Below the pieces are notes generated by a model. That model was not told the origin of the DNA and made no database searches. It was given only the letters and a program-made list of their open reading frames with translations. From assembly GCA_039090855.1 (NCBI GenBank), contig CM077010.1, positions 45,588,905 to 45,652,904 on the forward strand: 64,000 nucleotides of DNA. Direction: 5' to 3'. Of this stretch, positions 46,525 through 57,450 are shown piece by piece. Positions within the stretch are counted from its first letter, which is position 1; the number at the start of each line of letters is the position of its first letter. The stretch is from Macrothele yani. Taxonomy: Eukaryota; Arthropoda; Arachnida; Araneae; Macrothelidae. The position numbers and the translations under genes are program-made.

Positions 46525-47600
46525 AAGTCTTGTTAATCACAGCTTTCAATCTTGCTGGCATCTGTGAACAAGGTTTTGTAAAAATTAGGTTGAAAAATAC
46601 GATTCCAAAAAAATTTTAATTTCATCTTCAAAGGGTTAAATTTTGGTAACAGGCTTCTTTTCTGATAGTTCATACGACACTTTGAACAACAAATTTCCGA
46701 TCGGGTTTAAGCCAGGTGACTGTTGTGGCCAATCAAAATGCTGAACATTTTTTCCTGAAACCACTTCTTCACTACTTTGACACGATAACAGGGAGCACTG
46801 TTATCTTGCAAAATACAATTGCAGTCATAAAATCTTCTGAATGATGACAGCATTTTGTTTTCTAATATCCAGATGTATTTCTTTGCATTTACCGTACCAT
46901 CGACAAATGTGGAGGTTCCCAACGCCATATGCAGACATGTATGCAGTTCTAAATCATGACCTTCAACGGATGCTTAACAGTAGTCACTAAGCAACTTGGA
47001 TAGAATTCTTCATGCTTGAATCTCCTTACATAGGCACTACTCTGATTCCCATTAACGCAAATCATCACTGAAAAGAACATTTTACTATTGCTTAGTTGTC
47101 CATGAGCCATGCTGTTTTGCCCATTGAAGTCTACGCTGTCTTTGATTTGCAGTTAACAGTGGTTTATGCCTGCTCTTGCAGCCACGTAAGTTGTAGTAAA
47201 GCAGCCTTCTCCTAACAGTAGGTGTACTAACATCAACATCAGTCACTTCAGACCATCTTTGAAGCAATTCGGGGTAACTGAGTCTCCTATCTGCCAAGCT
47301 TAGCTTTCTGAGCACTCTTTCCGGCCTGCTTGTAGTGGATCTCGGTTTTCCACTGCAACGCATATTTTAATATCACGTGTGTCTTTTACTTTCTTCAGTA
47401 GGCTAATTACTGTAGATTGATTACAGCTCACTCTTTCTTGCCTTGAAGAGTATCCTTCCTCATTCAGAACAACAATTTTTGCTCTGTCGGCTGTGGATAA
47501 TTTCGCCGTTTTAACCATTATTGAGAATGTACACAAATTATACCCTAATAACAACAAGATGCGACCACTACAATGCTTTAGTAGCTCTGCGTCAACCCTT
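46525..47600 (-). pseudogene. Tc1-like transposase and element remnant (family 6)
   Basis: The minus strand starts MVKTAKLSTADRAKIVVLNE (ATG near 47518). The HTH has VSCNQSTVISLLKKVKDT. RWSEVTDVDVSTPTVRRRL and YNLRGCKSRHKPLLTANQRQ lead to QWAKQHGSWTTKQ. The first catalytic region is lost. ILQDNSAPCYRVKVVKKWF gives the second Asp, and FDWPQQSPGLNPIGNL the Glu position, changed to Gly. Stops and shifts separate these blocks. The inverted repeats were not resolved. Confidence 0.82.
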
Positions 47601-47705
47601 GCTGGAGTAGGATTTGGATAGCATTAGGAAGCAGCCAATCAGGTAAAAATATGTCTTTGATTGGCTACAACAACTGATACGTAGCTAACGTGAATTTCAG
47701 TGAAA

Positions 47706-48530
47706 GAAATACGGGATTACACCATATAATACGAATTTTGAAGATGAGAATCCGATTTTTGGTGTTAATGTGACAAGGATGGTAAGTCAGATAATATCCG
47801 AAAACTTGAAAATTTCATCGTCCTGGACGGGACTCCCAAATGGCGCCCGGGTATGTTAACCACTATACAACCCAGAACGACCAAGCCTCAAGTTACCGAT
47901 TAATTTGAATATAACCAACACAGGATTCGCTAGTCGAAGCAACCGACATTCATGTTTAGCGAAGCTGGAGGTTAAGAATCCTATCCCGTGATTGTCCGGA
48001 GGAGTAAGTAAATCATGCAAGAAATACGGGATTACACCATATAATACAAATTTTGAAGATGACAATCCGATTTTTGGTGTAAATGGGACAAGGATAGTAC
48101 GTCACATAATATCCAGAAACTTGAAAATTTCGTCGTCCTGGAGCGGGATTCCAATCCACGTCTCCCAGATAGCGCCAATGTATGCTAACCACTACACCAT
48201 CCAGAACGACCAAGTCTCAAATTTCCGATTAATTTGAATATAACCATCCCATGAATGCAGGTTGCTTCGACTAGCGAATCCTGTGATGGTTATATTAAAA
48301 TTAATCGGAAACTCTAGACTTAGCCGTTCTGGGTGGTGTAGTGGTTAGCATACCCGGGCGCTATCTGGGAGACGAGGGTTCGAGTCTCGCTCCAGGGCGA
48401 CATAATTTTCAAGTTTTCGGATATTATCTGACTTCTCATCCTTGTCACATTTACACCAAAAATCGGATTGTCATCTTCAAAATTTGTGAATGTCATTGTT
48501 TGTCAAACCCCATATTTTTTATCAAACAGA
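47706..48530. mobile_element. Three copies of tRNA-derived SINE family T2, two minus and one plus
   Basis: Copies lie at about 47706-47950 (minus), 48018-48262 (minus) and 48282-48530 (plus). Each has a 5' leader (GGTTATATTAAAATTAATCG), a tRNA-like head (GGTGTAGTGGTTAGCATACC, B box GGGTTCGAGTCTC) and a body with TTTTCGGATATTATCTGACT. The last two are head to head and form a large palindrome centred near 48267. The first copy has lost most of its B box. Confidence 0.85.
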
Positions 48531-48552
48531 AGTCATCACTTTTTCCCGGTCT

Positions 48553-49578
48553 GGTTCACTTCGTCGACAACTCATTTTGTCGACGCCACTTCGTCGACAA
48601 TCATTTCGTCGACAGGTACATTTCGTCGACACTCACTTCGTCGACACTATACAGTATATGCTTTCGTAAAATCTACAGTTTTCAATTTAGAACCACCAAA
48701 TTTGGTATACTATCTCATTGTACTCTTACACCAACTTAGACTACAGACGGAAGAGGTCGGGGCCCGGGGTCAAGGGGGCCCCATACAACAGTTTCGTAAA
48801 ATCTATAGTTTTCAATTCAGAACAACCAAATTTGGTATACTATCTCATTGTACTGTTACACCAACTTAGACCACAGACGGAAGGGGTAGGGGCCCGGTGT
48901 CAAGGGGACCCGGTCCCAAACAACATTTTCGTAAAATTTACAGTTTTCAATTTAGAACCACCAAATTTGGTTTACTATCTCATTGTACTCTTACACCAAC
49001 TTAGACCACAGACGGAAGGGGTCGGGGCCCGGGGTGAAGGGGGCCCCATACAACATTTTCGTAAAATCTACAGTTTTCAATTTAGAACCACCAAATTTGG
49101 TATACTATCTCATTGTACTCGTACACCAACTTAGACCACAGACGGAAGAGGTCGGGGCCCGGGGTCAAGGGGGCCCCATACAACATTTTCGTAAAATCTA
49201 TAGTTTTCAATTTAGAACCACGAAATTTGGTATACTATCTCATTGTACTTAGACCGTACACGGTTTTTGGAAGGGGTCGAGGCCCGGGGTAAAGGGAGTC
49301 TCATACAAAATTTTCTCAAAAATTTCTGTTTTTTACTTAAGAACTGCAACACAATTCTGCACTCCAATACCCTATCTGCGAGCTAAGTTAGAGTACCATG
49401 AGATAGTATACCAAATTTGGTGGTTCTAAATTGAAAACTGTAGATTTTACGAAAGCATATACTGTATAGTGCCAACGAAGTGAGTGTCGACGAAATGTAC
49501 CTGTCGACGAAATGATTGTCGACGAAGTGGCGTCGACGAAATGAGTTGTCGACGAAGTGATTGTCGACGAAGTGAACC
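48553..49578. mobile_element. Foldback-type element with TTCGTCGACA-rich long inverted repeats
   Basis: The left arm (48553-48724) and right arm (49391-49578) are inverted copies starting GGTTCACTTCGTCGACAA. Each begins with a run of the motif CRTTTCGTCGACA at about 15-17-bp spacing (six copies left, seven right), then TATACAGTATATGC and ACAGTTTTCAATTTAGAACC. The core is a tandem array of 130-bp units (GGGGCCCGGGGTCAAGGGGG). It has no coding capacity. Clustered subterminal motifs often bind transposase. The superfamily is not known to me. Confidence 0.75.
48665..49250 (+). repeat. 130-bp tandem array inside the foldback element
   Basis: CGTAAAATCTACAG-type starts occur at 48665, 48795, 48930, 49060 and 49190. 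Units share ACCACCAAATTTGGTATACT. Related single units are found at 50680-50810 and 52860-52980. Confidence 0.9.
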
Positions 49579-49625
49579 ACTCCCCTTTTTCCACGTTAAT
49601 AAGTGAGTCACGGAAAACTTATCAT

Positions 49626-49702
49626 TGGCCTCCACCGGGAATCGAACCCACGGTCTTCCAGTTACGCGCCAGACATACTACCACTGCACCACAGCGTCCT
49701 CG
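49626..49702 (-). other. tRNA-like sequence (third SINE head type)
   Basis: The minus strand reads ACGCTGTGGTGCAGTGGTAG (A box), GCGCGTAACTGGAAGACC and GGGTTCGATTCCCGGTGG (B box). The acceptor arms do not pair well, so a SINE head is more likely than a tRNA gene. The body beyond it is not matched in this window. Confidence 0.6.
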
Positions 49703-49709
49703 AATTCAT

Positions 49710-50670
49710 CTAGACTCACGAACACTAACTGCCAAACCCCATGGCAGGTTGCTTCTTGGAGCCCCGCACAATGCTGAGGATTCACCAAAGATGGAAAGTA
49801 GCAACTGAACAAATAACTAGGAGACGAATGAATAATTAATACATACAATGACTTCTGACTGACGTTCCTAATACACGTCAATTGTACAAGTATTACCCAT
49901 ATTTTATGTCATATCTTAAGAACAGGAGTAGGTACAGGAAAAACTAAGACATTTTCGAAATCTTCATTTAATTTTGCGTCTAATGACATTACAAGCGAAG
50001 AACGAACTTAAAAAAAGAGTTAAACTTAAAAATTCACGTTTTTTTGCAGGTGGTGTAATACTTTTGGCACCATTGTACTTCGTTTCTGCCTAAAGGATGG
50101 GAATGCATTCTATTTTTTTTCAGTGTAAATTAATAGATAGAAAGAAGAGCTTCTAATGAACATTTTGAGCAACTTTCAAATCTTTTTCTGTGGTCCTTGT
50201 AATCGGACTAAAAAGTCGTTGCGAAAATTGTTTATTTTTATTTTCAATTGCAAAACAAGCATGATGTCAGAGAATAACGTCTCGTTTGAGTTCAGTACAA
50301 GCTTTCTATCATTACAGACGACGATTGCCTCTCATTAGACAAAAAGCCAAAAAAGATCCCATTGAACTAAAACTTCTTTGGGTATCATCCAAAAACTTTC
50401 AGTTGCAATTGCTTCGGCATCCGTCGCTTTCGTAATTTCCATTTTTTTTTAAATTGGTTTCTCATCGATACACATAGGAACTAGCCTGAAGATGACAAAA
50501 TGGTGGATATAAAAAACAAGAAGGGAGCTGAAACCAATGTCTATTTGAAGCTCCTTCGCCATTTTATGAGACTTAAGTGCCAGATGTTCTCAAAAAGCTT
50601 TCATCACAGACATGATGCTTTGAAAGTTTAGCATCATAACTTACACATAAAGCTAAGTGTTTGTTTGTCC
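49710..50670. other. Gene-free stretch, nothing firm
   Basis: TTGTACAAGTATTACCC near 49892 and TGTAATACTTTTGGCACC near 50053 are inverted to each other and resemble Tc1-type ends, so a small MITE is possible. Otherwise nothing was recognised. Confidence 0.35.
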
Positions 50671-51342
50671 GCTATGAAAATCTACAGTTTTCAATTTGGA
50701 ACCACCAAATTTGTTATACTATCTCATGTTACTTTGACTTAGACCGTAGACGGTTTTTGAAAGGACTCTGAGCCCGGGGTCAAGGGGTCTCCATACACAG
50801 TTGTCGTAAAAAATTCCCTTTTTTATGCTTTCCAACCGTAGGTTGAAGAAGCGTATATGCTCCAGCTTTGTCCCTCCGTCCGTCCGCGCGATAACTGGCG
50901 TAAAAATGGATCGATTTCGATGAAATTTTAGTATGTGGTAGGGGGACGAACCCTATTGAAAATGGGACAAATAGGGTCAAAGGTCATGACGTGAGCGGGA
51001 TCATTCAATTGCCCTTATGCGTCATAACTTGCGTAAATATGGTTCGATTGCGTAAATATGGTTCGATTTCAATGAATCTTTACTATGTGGTAGGAGACAG
51101 CATGGGGACGAACCCTATTCAAAATGGGTGAAGTGGGGTCAAAGGTCAGGACATAAGATCGGGATGTATTCCATTGCCGTTATGTGTCATAACGTGCGCA
51201 AAAACGGTTCGATTTCGATTAAATTTCAGTATGTAGTAGGGGACCACCTGGGGACGAACCCTATTGAAAATGGTCGAAATGTGGTCAAAGGTCAGGACAT
51301 AGGATTGCAATCCATTCCATTGCCCTTATCTCATATTATTAA

Positions 51343-51779
51343 GGTGGACGTCAAGTAGTTTTACTTCCTATACTTCCAATGGAAAAACTGTTGAACACAT
51401 TTCCTTCACAATTAATGTGTTCCCAAGGATGAAAATTTGAACATCGATTAAATTAACTTCAATTATAACTTGGAAAACTTAATATTTTCTAAAACATAAC
51501 CATAATTATATTAAAAATCAATAACTTTTCCTTTGGTGGTGTTGAAACCAGAGAAAAGATGGCGCAACCTGTACTTTGATGATGTCAGTAGACAAATAAA
51601 TGTTGCATTGCATAATTACGGTTATGGTTTAGAAAATATTAAGTATTCCAAGTTATGAAATGAAGCTATTTTAATCGATTTTCAAATTTTCATCCTTCGG
51701 AACGCAGTAATTGTGAAAAAAATGTGTACAGAAGTTTTTCCATTGGAAGTATAGGAAGCAAAATTACTTTGCGTCCATC
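51343..51779. mobile_element. MITE with long inverted repeats flanked by TTAA
   Basis: The arms of about 175 bp (51343-51513 and 51605-51779) are inverted copies: GGTGGACGTCAAGTAGTTTT at the left and the complement of AAATTACTTTGCGTCCATC at the right. The flanks are TTAA at 51339-51342 and 51780-51783, the target site of piggyBac-type elements (a TA site cannot be excluded). The core is about 90 bp. It is non-coding. Confidence 0.8.
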
Positions 51780-51998
51780 TTAAAGTAGCAATTCTTGTAC
51801 GTGTGTATGTACATTTTATAAACGGCTCTAAGAATTTTGATGAAAGTCGTTAACCTACCGTTTTCTGGTACTAGAAATCGATTTATCTTGATCTCGATTT
51901 TAGGAGAATTCGTTTAGTGGGTTAAATATCCTCCCCGAATTATAACGTTTTTAGTGATGGCGTTGTTCCATTAATGTTACCAATGCTTAGAAATCTTA

Positions 51999-52152
51999 TG
52001 ACGTCACAATCTCGCGTTTGAGAATGTTGGCGCGCTGTCACGCCATCTGTCTCATTACGTCACGCGTTGTGGGTGGATCCTATTAAAGTTTTATGACGTC
52101 ACACTCTTGCGGTGAGCAGATGGTCGCGATTCCCATCTGCCTCATTACGTCA
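51999..52152. promoter_or_regulatory. Second cluster of CRE-like sites in a tandem duplication
   Basis: TGACGTCA occurs at 51999 and 52094, and TTACGTCACGCGTTGTG at 52055 and 52145. The two halves are diverged copies of a segment of about 90 bp. It resembles the 42656-42730 cluster in motif only. Confidence 0.45.
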
Positions 52153-53573
52153 CGCGTTGTGTGCGTATGTGCGTCCGCACGATAACTCGCTTAACAATCG
52201 TTCGATTTCGATGAAATTTTAGTATCTGGTAGGGGATCACCTGGGAAGGAACTCTATTTAAAGTGAACGAAATGTGGTCAAAGGTCAGTACATAGAAGCG
52301 GGATCCATTCCACTGCTATTATGCGTCATAACTAACGTAAAAGGGTTCGATTTCGATGAAAGTTTATGGTAGGGGACCACCTGGCGACAAACCCTATTGA
52401 AAATGGGCGAAATAGGGTCAAAGGTCAGGACATAGGAGCGGAATCACTTCCATCGCCATTATGCGTCATAACTTCCGTAAAAAAACTTCGATTTGGATGA
52501 AATGTTATTATGTTGTAGGGTCTTGCCTGGGGACGAATTCTATTGAAAATGGGCGAAATGGGGTCAAAGGTTAGGACACAGGAGCGGAATCTATTCCATA
52601 GCGCTTATGCATCATAACTTACGTAAAAATGCTTCGATTGCTACAAAACTTTATCATGTTATTTCTGAGGTATACCGAACCGGTTCTGTTGAATATCATC
52701 GAAATGGGATTAAAGGTCAGGGCACAGGACCGAGATTTATTCCACAGCCATAATTCTCATAACTTGAGTGATAACTTGAGTAATGATTTCTGGTATGTTG
52801 GAAAGCGTATTATAATCAATGCATTGCATGATTTTACTAACTTGTTTACTTCTTTATTTTGAATTGGTATACTACCTCATGGTACTCTACCTTTGACCGC
52901 ACGGGGTTTCTGGAAGGGGTAGGAACCCGAGATCAAGGAGTCCTCATACAAAATTTCGCAAAAAGTTCCCTTTTTTCACTATTTTATTTTGAATTTGTGT
53001 TTGAAACGTTTTGTTGTAGTAAGTGGAAGATTTGATTTTTTGTGACAAGAGCTTTCCAGTGAAGAATTGCAGCACAATTCAGCATCGGAAGTGAAGGTAA
53101 GTAAACAACGAAAACCAAAAGGAAAAACTGAAAATACTGTGTTCCTAAACTAAACTCTACAGATAATACAATTCAAATTCAATGAAAAAATGAAATACAG
53201 CGTTAGGAACGGTTCAAGCCGTAAAAAAAATTATCGTTTTCATTTGATTTGTAAAAGTTAAATAGTAAATTATCATCAAATTCTCCCGAGCAACGCCGGG
53301 CAATTCACCTAGTTTGCTATAGATGACAATACCGTGTCATATCGTTTACTTCGGTACGTATAATCGTTTAGCGGTTCAGTGGTGCTGTCTCTGGTTCTGG
53401 TGACAGGGCGCCAGGTTCCGATCCTGGCCCCCTTTTGCGTAATAAATTAGTGTAAATAAGAGCTGTGGGCGAATTTTTGTAGGTGTAAATACTCGTAGGA
53501 TTCATCAAACTCCATGACAAACGAAAGATATCGTTGCATTGCTGCTATACTTAATACGTGCAGTTCAATTGAT

Positions 53574-53813
53574 TTTTTTATTTGCGGTTTAACGACCGCC
53601 GTGAGCAACTCAATGGGCTATAAGACCACCGTGAGCAACTCAATGGGCTATAAGCAGTCGTCCGTCTCTAATTTAGGATCACTGGCTCCAGGGAAGGGAG
53701 AGAGCCAGCGCCGTAAGACAAGCACAATATCCATGTCTCACCGGTATTCGAACCCGAACCCCTCTCGGATGAATGATCAGAAGCCCTCGCTTGAACCACT
53801 GCGCCACCGGGGC
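53574..53813 (-). mobile_element. SINE family A with internal duplication
   Basis: The minus-strand body and head are complete, but a segment of about 38 bp next to the tail (GTGAGCAACTCAATGGGCTA) is present twice. The B box complement GGTATTCGAACCC lies near 53743. A short TTCAATT occurs on both sides as a possible duplication. Confidence 0.88.
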
Positions 53814-54249
53814 GACGTCAATTCAATTTGCACCTGCTTATGGGAATTGTTGGTTTCGCAGTCGACAAATGCAGTCTGTCTCCTCGCCAGCTTACATTTT
53901 TTAATCAGTTTCTATCACCATAAACCACGTAATGGAAGATACACTATATGATCGTCCGTACAGCACTTTTGAGTAGTGAATTTGCCAATATACGTCGCAG
54001 TCGTGGCCATTACAGGTGGATAAGATGCATGTGGCATGGAAAACATCATAGAGAAGCATCAACGGGAGAATAGGCCGTACGGTAGAGTTCGGTGATTTGC
54101 AATATAGCACGGTCATAGGATAACATCTTAGTAACAAAACATTTCGGGAAATTGTGCTGAACAACCATAAGTGATGCTATTTTGAAGTGGAAAAGTGATG
54201 TTGTTGTGAGGGGTCAACAATAGCGCCATAGCGACCTGGAAGCCCACGT

Positions 54250-55860
54250 AAAATGATAGAGCGCACCTCCAAATGGTGAAGCGGGGGATACAACAACATT
54301 GACTGCCCTCGATTGCAACACTCATCACCGAGTCCCGAAATACCTCTGGCAGCTACGCCAGCACCATTACTGTTCCCCGAGAGCTAAAGGGAAGGGTTTA
54401 CTTTTGCCCAGTAGTCGCACACAAGCCGAGCATCAGCAAGGTCAAAGCAAAGTATCGATTGGAGTAGTGTAAACCTTGACACCAGTGGTTTCTAGGGCAG
54501 TGCAAACACGTTCATTTCGGTGATGAATCACGCTCTCCGAAATTTGGGTGGGGAGAATGTCAGGTGAACGTTACCTGCCCGCGACTGTGTGGTGCCAACT
54601 GCAAAGTTTGGTGGAGAAGGCATCATCCTTTGTCTCTTTTTCATGATTTGGGCAGGAACCCCCCCTTCCCTAGTTTCAGTGACCAAGGATCTTAACTATA
54701 ATGACATTTCAAACATTTCTGTGCACCGAAATGTTTAACAACAGCTCGATGCAGGCCCCTTCCTTTTCCAACACACAATATCCCCGTCCACTAATCTAGA
54801 TCCTTGATTTGATTACATGGTTGTGGCATAACTTGATTGGCCTGAACAAAGCTCCGATCTCAAACCCATGGAACACTTTGGGATGAATTAAAATGCCAAC
54901 TGAAGTTATTGATTTGATGAGATTGGTGTGGAACAACTTAATTGGCCTACACACAGCCTTGATCTCGAACCCATGGAACACTTCAAGATGAACTGAAAGG
55001 CAAACTGAGATCATGGATTTGAAGTGATCGGTGTAGAAGAACTTGAATGGTATGCACACAGCCCCAATCTCAAACCCATGGGACACTTCTGAGATTCTTG
55101 ATTTGATGAGATCAGTGTGGAAGAACTTGACTGGTCTGAAAACATCCCCAATGAACAGAAACGCCAAATGAAGTCCTTGATTTGATGAGATCCGTGTGGA
55201 ATAACCTGACTGGCCTGCACGCAGCCCCAATCTCAAAACCATGGGGCATTTCTGAGATCCTTGATTTGATGAAATTGGTGTGGAAGAACTTGACTGGCCT
55301 GAAAAAATACCCAATGAATAGAAACGCCAAGTGAGGTCATTGATTTGATGAGACCGGTGTGGAAGAACTTGATTGACCTGCTCACATCCCCAATCTCAAA
55401 CCCATGAAACACTTTGGGATGAATTAAAACGCCAACTGAGATCCTTGACATACATACATGAAAAACTACGGAAATGACACGATAACTATTTTAACTTTAA
55501 TGTTAAAATATTTAATATATACATTTAAAAGATGATATAATAAAATATGTACACACATGAGATCTCTCGGTGCCCAAAGTGGGTACCATCATCAGATCTT
55601 GTTAAAATTGACTTGATGAGACGGATATGGAAGAACTTGACTGACCTGCACAGGGCTCCTATTTCAACACCATGGAATACTTTCGGGATGAATTGAAACG
55701 CCAACTTTGAGCCAGGCAGAACCGCTCGACATCGGTGATCGACCTGGCTAATGCTCTTGTGGCCAGATGGAAGGAAATTTCCACAGCAACCCACAAAATG
55801 CTAGAAGAAATCCTTTCAAGCATAGTGGAGGCTGTAATAATAGGAAAAAGGCAGACCAAC
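54250..55860 (+). pseudogene. Tc1-like transposase relic with amplified catalytic segment
   Basis: Pieces on the plus strand include TVWCQLQSLVEKASSFVSFS, FGQEPPFPSFSDQGS, LDWPEQSSDLKPMEHF (Glu motif region) and, at the far end, RSTSVIDLANALVARWKEIS and ILSSIVEAVI. Between the Glu motif and the C terminus the gene is expanded by a tandem array (54797-55450) and by an unrelated insertion (about 55451-55605). Many stops. The normal gene would be about 1 kb, so this one is about 600 bp too long. Confidence 0.75.
54797..55450 (+). repeat. Tandem array derived from the Tc1 DDE segment
   Basis: TTGATTTGATGAGATYRGTG-type starts recur at about 54803, 54907, 55010, 55095, 55172, 55259 and 55340, giving units of about 75-105 bp. 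Each unit holds ACTTGACTGGCCTG, the codons for the LDWP motif, and most hold CCAATCTCAAACCCATG. An eighth copy lies at 55606-55705. Some units lack the last 25-30 bp, giving an alternating long/short pattern. Confidence 0.88.
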
Positions 55861-56544
55861 TTGATATTAATTTAATAGAAAAGGAATTATATTATTGATA
55901 TTAATCTCTCTTTCCTATTACCGGGAGTCGGTGGAGAGACAAGTGTGCAGAAAATTTTGATCAGACCGATTTCCTTCATGCAAGAAACGGAAAGCACCCG
56001 ATCAACAAGAGAAATTTCCATTAAACCTTTGGACAAAGCATGTGTTTTAAGTGTTTACCACTCTTCGAGATCGTTTCCGAAACAGTGAATTGTTTAAATG
56101 CAAAGATTTGATGGTCGCCTAATTTGGAGGAAGCAGTGTTTGTCAATGCTTCCGGTGGATCATTATTCATGACGGCAGGAAGCTAAGAGACTCTACCACA
56201 GTAGAGCGGTTGGGGTGTTCTTCATCCTCCATTCCTCAATTTCCAAATGGAATTTGTTTAACAAACGTCGTTAATATGTTGGGGCATCGATAGCATCTTT
56301 GTCGTAAGCTTCGCAACAACTTTTATTTATCACAAGGGCTTTATAAATTTCCTAGTACACGGTGTCTTATTCCCAAGCGTCTGAAATTCCAAAAATAGGT
56401 TGTGATTGAAAATCAGGATTTATTTCATCTATTTATGTGCAATCCTTCAAATACGAAAAAGCGACAAAGGAGTACTGTTTTTCTTATTCTATGTGTTCAA
56501 ATACGACAGAAAGTTAGCTTATAGTATTTGTTTGCGTGTAGTTT

Positions 56545-57450
56545 TAATTACTCTCCAAAATTATTTAACTCTGTGTTGGAAGATATTTTTAAAAATTTAA
56601 ACTGGGATGGAAAAGGATTAAACATAAATGGAAGGTACCTAAATTACTTAAGATCTGCTGATGATATAATTATCATTAGAACTAGCAATAGTGAAATGCA
56701 AAATATGATAAAGGATTTAATGATGGAAAGTCTTGAAAAAGGTCTGACAATAAACACAGAAAAGCCTAAAAAGATGAACAATACAGAAAAGGACACAAAA
56801 AATATTTTGATAGAAGGGAAAGAAATCGAAAAAGTAGATGAATATTTTTATTTAGGTCAAGTAATCAGTTTTGAAGTAAGACAGGAAAGAGAAATCAATA
56901 GAAAAATTATCCAAGGTAATGGAGCCTTTTGAAGACTTAGACTATTTAACCGACGATCTTCCTTTGTGTTTCACAGAACGACAATGTGAAAAAAATAAGA
57001 GTATGGGTAAGAAAGTTAGAGAGAAACAATATTGGGAATAACAAAAAGAGAGAGAGAGTTAGAAATGAAATTATAAGAGGAATAATAGATATTATGAAAA
57101 TAATAAAAGAATCAAAGTAGAGATGGGCTCAACAGGTTGTGATGGATACGATGAGCAACAGAATGACTGAAAGATGGATACGATGAGCAACAGAATGACT
57201 GAAAGATGGATACGATGAGCAACAGAATGACTGAAAGATGGATACGATGAGCAACAGAATGACTGAAAGATGGATACGATGAGCAACAGAATGGCAACCG
57301 AGAAATGGAAAGAGACGAAGGAGATAGAGAGATGACCTTCAGAAATTTAGAGTAGCTAAATGGTGGACTTAGGCTAAGGATCGAGGAAGTTGGAAAAACT
57401 GGAAGAATGCTATATCCTGCAGTGGGTACCAACAGGCTAAGAAGAAGTTT
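56545..57450 (+). pseudogene. Non-LTR retrotransposon reverse transcriptase, C-terminal fragment
   Basis: Reads SPKLFNSVLEDIFKNLNWDG, GLNINGRYLNYLRSADDIII (catalytic ADD, with Ser before it), MNNTEKDTKNILIEGKEIEK and VDEYFYLGQVISFEVRQERE before a TGA at 56931. It then continues in broken frames to DRGSWKNWKNA near 57385, the usual C-terminal motif. The thumb region is deleted and a 32-bp minisatellite has grown in the C-terminal part. A 5'-truncated LINE copy, clade not fixed. It differs from the one at 35.8-36.6 kb. Confidence 0.85.
57141..57300 (+). repeat. 32-bp minisatellite within the LINE fragment
   Basis: Five units start with GATGGATACGATGAGCAACA at 57141, 57173, 57205, 57237 and 57269. 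The first four are identical. Since 32 is not a multiple of three, each unit shifts the frame. Confidence 0.95.

Larger units (their letters stand above)
50824..52850 (+). mobile_element. Tandem-repeat element with inverted termini (TRE, copy 3)
   Basis: Begins TATGCTTTCCAACCGTAGG. The inverted end GTTGGAAAGCGTA lies at 52809, and the shared flank GCATTGCATGATTTTACTAA follows. It holds about nine units of about 145 bp, interrupted by a MITE (51343-51779) and a CRE-rich duplication (51999-52160). Confidence 0.75.
50680..53312 (+). mobile_element. Helitron-like composite with a 3' hairpin and CTAG end
   Basis: The 3' end has the Helitron hallmark, a short GC hairpin CCCGAGCAACGCCGGG (53285-53300) followed nine bases later by CTAG (53309-53312) and T. 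Upstream it contains a 130-bp-type unit, TRE copy 3, a second diverged unit (52860-52990) and AT-rich sequence. No Rep/helicase frame is present, so it would be non-autonomous. The 5' end is not certain. I use the start of the homologous 130-bp unit. Confidence 0.5.

Noticed and set aside
48312..48390. A genuine tRNA gene on the plus strand
   Set aside because: The same head occurs with the same body and leader in three other copies, so it is a SINE.
54796..55451. Minus-strand frames of 69-172 residues over 54.8-55.5 kb
   Set aside because: They are antisense readings of the tandem array derived from a Tc1 transposase.
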